Of a stretch of 64,000 nt of DNA, positions 58,801 through 64,000 are shown piece by piece. The DNA is from Wuchereria bancrofti. Lineage: Eukaryota; Nematoda; Chromadorea; Rhabditida; Onchocercidae. Within the stretch, counting starts at the first letter, position 1. Each line of letters opens with the position of its first letter. The DNA is taken from contig SSBO01000009.1 in the NCBI GenBank assembly GCA_005281725.1, positions 1,864,354 through 1,928,353 of the forward strand. The letters are read 5' to 3'. A program made the translations under genes and the position numbers. The notes beneath the pieces were generated by a model. That model ran no database searches. It worked only from the letters and a program-made list of their open reading frames with translations, and was not told the DNA's origin.

Positions 58801-60295
58801 CGATTAATTATTTCAGTCATAAGTATATGTTATGCAACTTAATAAAATTTGGTAATTCGTCAGCAATTTTTTGCAAAGTTATTTTATAAAATAATTTAAA
58901 TTAAGTGGAAAAACGATCGATAATTTCGTATTTTACTTACCAATTTAATGCATGGAAACTATATAAATAAGTGATATATAAATAAATGAATAATTGTTGT
59001 GAATAAGACGAAAATGAAGGAAAAAGGAAAAAGGACAACGACCAGTAAATGGTAAGAAAATTTCGACATTCATTCAATATGCTTAAGAAATATAAAACTT
59101 TAAAAAATTTCTCACTTTTAACTGACAAAATAAAGCATAAAGTTAGGAAAAAACCAAAAACAAAAAAATAAAAAAAAACAAAATTGTCAGAAAAGGAAGT
59201 GAATGATGTCTTTCTTCTAGGCAGAAATATCACAATTTACATTTTCTAACCAAATTTTCTCGCTGCTTTCCCATTTCGACTTTAGCAGCTAATTGTTGAA
59301 AGTTTACAGACAAGCATCTAACAGCAATGATTTAGTAAAATAACATTTCAAGAAATCATTCATTCATAGCAAGCTTGTCGTTTGTCAAGTAAATTCGTAA
59401 AAATGTTAACAATAGCGAATATCATAATCCTCACGTAATCCTTCCAGTAAATTTTTCTTATATGAAAATGAAAAATTAAGAATGATAAGATTTTCTGAAT
59501 AAAAGAAATTTCTAAAGATTCAGCTAAAGAAACAACAATCGATATATTAAACTGATTCACTGAGACGAAAACAAAAAAAAAGCCGAAAAAAATGAAAAAG
59601 AAAGATTAAAATAGGCAGATGTAAGGTGTTAGATGCAATATGTTTTAAAATTTTCATATGCTAAGAAGCTTTTAAATTGAGGAAGTTAAAGAAACAGATT
59701 AAATTAAAAATTATAAGAGTAAAGTCAAAGATGTCAGTATGGAGAAAATTAACTGAAAAAGGTTGATAAGTAAAAAGGAAAAAAAGAATCTTTAACCCTA
59801 CGTAAAAAGCGATGAAATTTTTGCAGTAATTAAAATGCCTTAAACAATCTAATGTCAAAATTCCACAAAATATTCTCAATTTATGCAATTTTATGATGTT
59901 TCAACAATCAATTCAAAATCTTAGCAACTTGTAATATTTGAGGAACTAACTTGAACCCTGCAAATTTAACATTCTAACACTTTAGGGACCACCTTGAGAT
60001 ATTTCAGATTCGTTACTTTAGGAAGGAATGAAGATTTTGCTATGAATACAGTGGCGTGCTGTTCTGTAGTATTGGAACGGTCAAAAAGGTAATAATAAGA
60101 AATGGAAAAAACATTTAATAATTCTTCGCTTCGATATTTAATTTCCTTTATTTGTTGGTTTTGCGGTAAAGAAATATTAAAAAATTTGCGAATTAAAACA
60201 ATTATTTTCACAACACAAACAATCAATCACTTTTGCTATTTACCGTGTGCGTAGGTAAGCAAATAAAAGATTGCACAGTGAAGGAATAATTTCAT
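55824..60295 (-). CDS. Neuropeptide precursor with GARAF-type peptide (NLP-9/NLP-21-like)
   Basis: Exons on the minus strand: 60295-60244, 56265-56049, 55893-55824; 112 residues. The first exon is a signal peptide (MKLFLHCAIFYLLTYAH). After a 4 kb intron the second exon gives ENFFRQLFST, the site RKR, then AGARAFGSVRG-NNFENLFYPSI-KR, HQTFSPYYYYYQQL-KR and GGGHPFYTYWSP onward; the third adds FVEGSPFY-KKR and SLLRDPDDYIY. The N-terminus AGARAF resembles the GGARAF peptides of C. elegans nlp-9 and nlp-21, and the ordered dibasic sites support a processed precursor. All junctions are GT-AG and in phase. Weak points: the long first intron rests on phase and signal-peptide logic only, and none of the peptides has a Gly before the cleavage site, so they would not be amidated. 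If the signal exon is wrong, the peptide exons still look real. Confidence 0.72.
56266..60243 (-). other. Large intron with microsatellites, neuropeptide gene
   Basis: Holds a (CAT)n tract and AT-rich filler. Open frames inside (for example 58572-58889, plus) have no motif. An exon or small RNA hidden here cannot be excluded. Confidence 0.5.
58260..58535. repeat. (CAT/ATC)n microsatellite with nested longer unit
   Basis: CATCAT and CACCAT trinucleotides giving a false His-rich frame. Within it the 17-base unit ATCATCATCAATCACAC repeats four to five times (58370-58442). Confidence 0.95.
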
Positions 60296-60378
60296 CGTTA
60301 ACATTTAGTCTTTGAAGTTGTTTTCCTGCAAATTAATTATTTACTAATAGATGACTGATTGTATGAGAAATAAATTAA

Positions 60379-60540
60379 GGAGGGAGAAGGAGGAGGAGGA
60401 AGAGGAAGGAATCTAAGGAGGAGGAAGAGGAAGGAATCTAAGGAATCTATGGAGGAGGAAGAGGAAGGAATCTATGGAGGAGGAAGAGGAAGGAATCTAA
60501 GGAGGGAGAAGGAGGAGGAAGAGGAACGGTAGGCAGAGGA
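60379..60540. repeat. Purine-rich minisatellite
   Basis: About four copies of a 24-base unit starting GGAGGAGGAAGAGGAAGG and ending AATCTA(T/A), flanked by GGAGGGAGAAGGAGG. The top strand is almost all purine. Confidence 0.9.
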
Positions 60541-60659
60541 GTGGGAAGATGAAAATTTCAAAAAATAAAGTAAACCGCATGCTTTCTCCAAAGAAGTCAT
60601 CATTTCTAGCAAAGAAATGGTGCATTTTGGTTAAGACCCATGCAAATTTCCTCATCCTT

Positions 60660-60740
60660 TCATTCCATTTCCTCTCTCCTCCTCTTCCTCCCTCTCTTCC
60701 TCTTCTCCTTCTCTTCTTCTTCCTCCTCCTCCTTCTTCTT
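60660..60740. repeat. Polypyrimidine tract
   Basis: C/T-only sequence of CTC, TTC and CCT triplets, complementary in character to the purine tract 120 bases upstream. Confidence 0.9.
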
Positions 60741-60857
60741 TTGTTTAGTTGATGAAGTTAAATCAAAACAAAATTTATCCCATACCATTTCATCTTTTTC
60801 TCTTTTGTCTTTTTTTTTCTTTTTTCTTTAAAAACTATGCTCTTCTAATTCAGTCGT

Positions 60858-60909
60858 ACTGTTTATTTATTTATCTATTTATTTATTTTTGTATTTATTT
60901 ATTTATTTA
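60858..60909. repeat. (ATTT)n microsatellite
   Basis: Repeated TTTA tetranucleotides with single substitutions. Confidence 0.9.
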
Positions 60910-63177
60910 CTTGTTTATTCAGTAATAATAATTTTATTATTATTATTACTGCTTTTTTTTGTCATTGCACATATTTTGTATTATGCACTTTATTGAAAAG
61001 ATCAAAAAAAGATGAAAGAATTTGTCATTTTTTGTTTTTCATAATATTCATCTTAAAATATTTATTTATACCATTTTACAATCCATCATTTTTTATAATA
61101 TTCGAAATTTTCATTTCATCTAAAATTAAGTGAAAATTTCCGAGGTATTTGCAATATTTCATTTCATCCAAAATTTATCATCTGACGCAGTTTTCAGCTT
61201 GTCTAAGCTAAGCTACAATTCTTTTTATCTATGCTAGCACCAATAAATAATTTGGTCGATAATGACATTTCAGTTCAACACAAATTATTCTTGAATAACT
61301 TTTCTCGAAAATGGTAAAAATCGGGAAAAAAAGCATAAAAAAAGGAAAGCGAAAGGATACAATTAGAAATAAAGGAGGAAAAGAAATAAAATTTTAACAG
61401 TCAATATGAATTTTAATAAATTGAATTCTTGAACATTCTTTTTTCACTTTGTCATAAAGAATTTTTTGTTTAATGGAATTTCAGTGTTGCAGCAAGTTTA
61501 GCAATATTGGATGAACGGTCCCATTGTACCTCCAAATTAGTGAACAAAGTTATTTTATTGTCAAAAATCAATGCGAGCAAATTTATGCAAAACAATGTAA
61601 ACCATATATATATGAAATATATCAAACAAATTAAAAACAAATGCATTTCCTTCCTGCACTAAATTAAAGTTACTATAAAATTTATATTTAGTAATTTTCT
61701 AATTACAGCTTCATTTCTGTCTTTTGAATTTGCGAATAAAAAGTTTATTTTATCATAGTTAGATGTCGATTTAAAAACTCGTTTAATTTTATGATTAGAT
61801 GTTAAAGAATGAGAAAATTTTATTGCTAATTAATTCTGACTGAAAATTATTTAAATTATTATATTTAGGAATTCTCTGATTTTAAACAAAGAAAAAAAAG
61901 AAAATTAAGCAGAAAAATTCAAGTCTATTTTAATCTACGAGCAAAAAACTCGTGATAAAATAATATTCCAATTATTGATTATCAGATAACATTCCGATTG
62001 CAATATTCAGTTAATTCGCAAAAATTCGTAAAAAGTTATTCGCATTCGCAAAAACTTATTCGCAAAAATATTTAGAACGTTTTTTTAAATATACTGTAAA
62101 ACGTCTTTTGTTTACTTCATAATTTAATTATATTTCTTACATATTTATTTCAGCCTTATTCCCATAAACTTAATTTTGTCACATTAATTTTCTTCTCTTT
62201 TTTATATTTTAGTTTTATCTTTCTCATTATGTATTTGACGTCTAAAAATTACTAGCAGATTTACGATCGGCCTTTTTTCTCTCTTCTTTTACCTCTCTTT
62301 TTCATCTTATCTTCCCATCGCTTTATTTTTCCATTCACATTTGTTTCGTATATAAATTTAAAAAGAATAATAAATAAAGAAAACATAATTCACAGCTACA
62401 GCATTCATTTATTCTAACGTTATTTGAAATTTGATGATGAATTTGCGAAATAACATTCAATCTTTTATTCTTTCCCTTATTCCCTCTTCACCATTTCCTT
62501 CTTTTCCCTACTTTTGCTTTACCCTTTATGAATATTTACCTAACAAAAATTATAATTAACTATCTCGAAAATCCGGAAAATGATGACTGAACAAAAATTT
62601 GCCATGCGACTATAAACGAGAGAGGTCATGACCTTTTTTTGTTCATAGTCGTATAGAAATGTTGTCATCTAGAAATTTGTCACACAACTGCTTTTAACCC
62701 GGAAAATGATGAATGACAGGAAGTTGGAAATTGAATATTTTCTTACTTATAAATGGTATCTACTTTTTCAATCTCAGTGGATAAAATTATCTATTAAAAT
62801 GTTAAAAAGAAGTGATTTTTCAATCAACAATTCATTCGTCCAGCTGTTAACTGTCAAACTTTCTCTTTCCTTTCCTTAATCAAAGAAAATCACTGTTAAA
62901 TTTCACGTAAACTGATTGGGGGAATAGAATTGATTCGCTTCCAATAATACCAAATTCTTCAACAATTCACAACAATTATAATTATCAAACTTCCCGTCAT
63001 TTTATATACAGTACTTAAAGTAAATTATTATCATTATTAATACTAATTATTAATTATTATTGTTATTACTAATATTATTATTATTAATTGTTATTGTTAT
63101 TATTACTATTATTAATCATTACTATAATTAATGATCATCAAATCAAGCGAGGATGATAACCTTTTAGTTTTTACTGC

Positions 63178-63407
63178 TAATAATTCCTTCTGTGATGATC
63201 GAATTGAGGATAAATATTCTAGGCTGAGCTTATTTAAAGCAATGAAAGTATATCCGCTCCACATCGAATACACTGATGATGGAACAATTGACAGCTTAGC
63301 TAGGCTGTTTCCTACAGAAATAAACCGTCATTTGCTGATAAGGAATAAATAAGCCCAGCCTAGAATATTTATCCTCAATTCGATCATCACAGAAGGAATT
63401 ATTATTA
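63178..63407. repeat. Near-perfect inverted repeat, about 55-bp arms
   Basis: The left arm 63178-63232 (TAATAATTCCTTCTGTGATG to TAGGCTGAGCTTA) is the reverse complement of 63350-63407 with one substitution (GAG against GGG) and a 3-base length difference at the outer end. The loop is about 117 bases and contains an open frame on the plus strand. It could be a small non-autonomous terminal-inverted-repeat element, a foldback duplication or a hairpin RNA source. No flanking target duplication was evident. Confidence 0.85.
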
Positions 63408-64000
63408 GAAATAAGCTGCAAATTACTTACAACTCATAGAAGCTAATAATGAGCTTCACATTGAATTATTTTGAAATTCATGCATAAACATACAATTCCC
63501 ACATACTACCAACGATCATTTCTAAACTGTGGTATGTTTCAATCATTTCGTGATAAACTGACCGCCCAAAGAGATTATCATGATTTTTTCAAAGTCATCA
63601 AATTTAATGCTTATCTGACTGTTTGAAATAATGATTGAATCAAAGCTTATTTTTGCTTTAAAAGATGGTAATTATACGAAGAGATGGCAATATACTATTT
63701 CCTCATGTTTTTCTTCATGTCGCATTTGCAATCAGTCGTTTATTATTTGGAAGCAGTTACAATTAATTTAAGATAAGGCAAAAAAAAGCTCAAGAAAACA
63801 AAACAAATTAGAAAAAACAAAAACAAACAGCTCGTTTCAAATCCAAAACTAAGAAATTAAAATTAAAAGCTAAAACAATCTTGGGAAAGTTTTCAGTTCG
63901 ATTCCTTTTTAAGTTTGAACTTTGTTGATGATAAAAGAAATTTTTAATCTAATTCTTCGATGTGCTTATTCATTCCTCTTTTTGTCTTCCATCCACCATG

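Larger units (their letters stand above)
60296..64000. other. Gene-poor right end
   Basis: Contains a purine minisatellite (60379-60540), a pyrimidine tract (60660-60740), an (ATTT)n tract (60858-60909), a (TTA)n stretch (63018-63118) and an inverted repeat (63178-63407). No gene is supported. The upstream part should contain the promoter of the minus-strand neuropeptide gene. Confidence 0.55.

Overview
The window is AT-rich eukaryotic DNA with short GT-AG introns, TTTTCAG-type acceptors, acceptor-like signals directly upstream of several start codons (consistent with spliced-leader trans-splicing), neuropeptide precursors, and proteins closest in style to nematode families. I read it as nuclear DNA of a nematode, probably a parasitic spirurid/filarial worm. 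The clade is an inference; no sequence search was possible.

Left half (about 1.9-31 kb) is gene-dense. In order: an NDR-family protein kinase (sax-1/STK38 type, minus, 1916-5968); a large chromodomain-ankyrin protein with the layout of the HUSH subunit MPP8 (plus, 8055-16299); the CWF19L1/CwfJ splicing-associated factor (minus, 16890-21123, tail to tail with the previous gene); the G-patch protein GPATCH11 (minus, 21614-23785); an SR splicing factor of SRSF10 type (plus, 24275-27444) divergent from GPATCH11 across a short shared promoter region; and an Eco1/ESCO cohesin acetyltransferase (plus, 29150-31030). Exon models were built by hand by joining GT-AG sites in phase and comparing with the known families. 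The six models close in frame and give lengths close to human counterparts; two sax-1 junctions need special comment. RNA processing and chromatin functions predominate in this block.

Middle (31-36.6 kb): a serine-rich unknown (minus, 32242-33594), a (TTA)n tract, an 18-copy 23-bp minisatellite, and one or two possible small secreted-protein exons next to a single ambiguous base.

Right half (36.6-64 kb) is gene-poor, very AT-rich and full of microsatellites. Its only convincing genes are two neuropeptide precursors on the minus strand: an nlp-13-type precursor with repeated DR-x-x-M-x-FGKR peptides (43084-44403) and a precursor with a GARAF-type peptide whose signal-peptide exon lies about 4 kb upstream of the peptide exons (55824-60295). 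A 55-bp near-perfect inverted repeat lies close to the right end (63178-63407).

Most interesting points: an MPP8-like HUSH-type reader in a nematode with a possible short isoform; a candidate stop-containing (poison) exon in the SR gene; a canonical PIP box at the very N-terminus of the cohesin acetyltransferase; two sax-1 splice sites that lack GT or AG although the reading that uses them keeps exactly the human spacing of the regulatory phosphosites; and the two neuropeptide genes. No tRNA, rRNA, CRISPR array or recognisable transposon was found.
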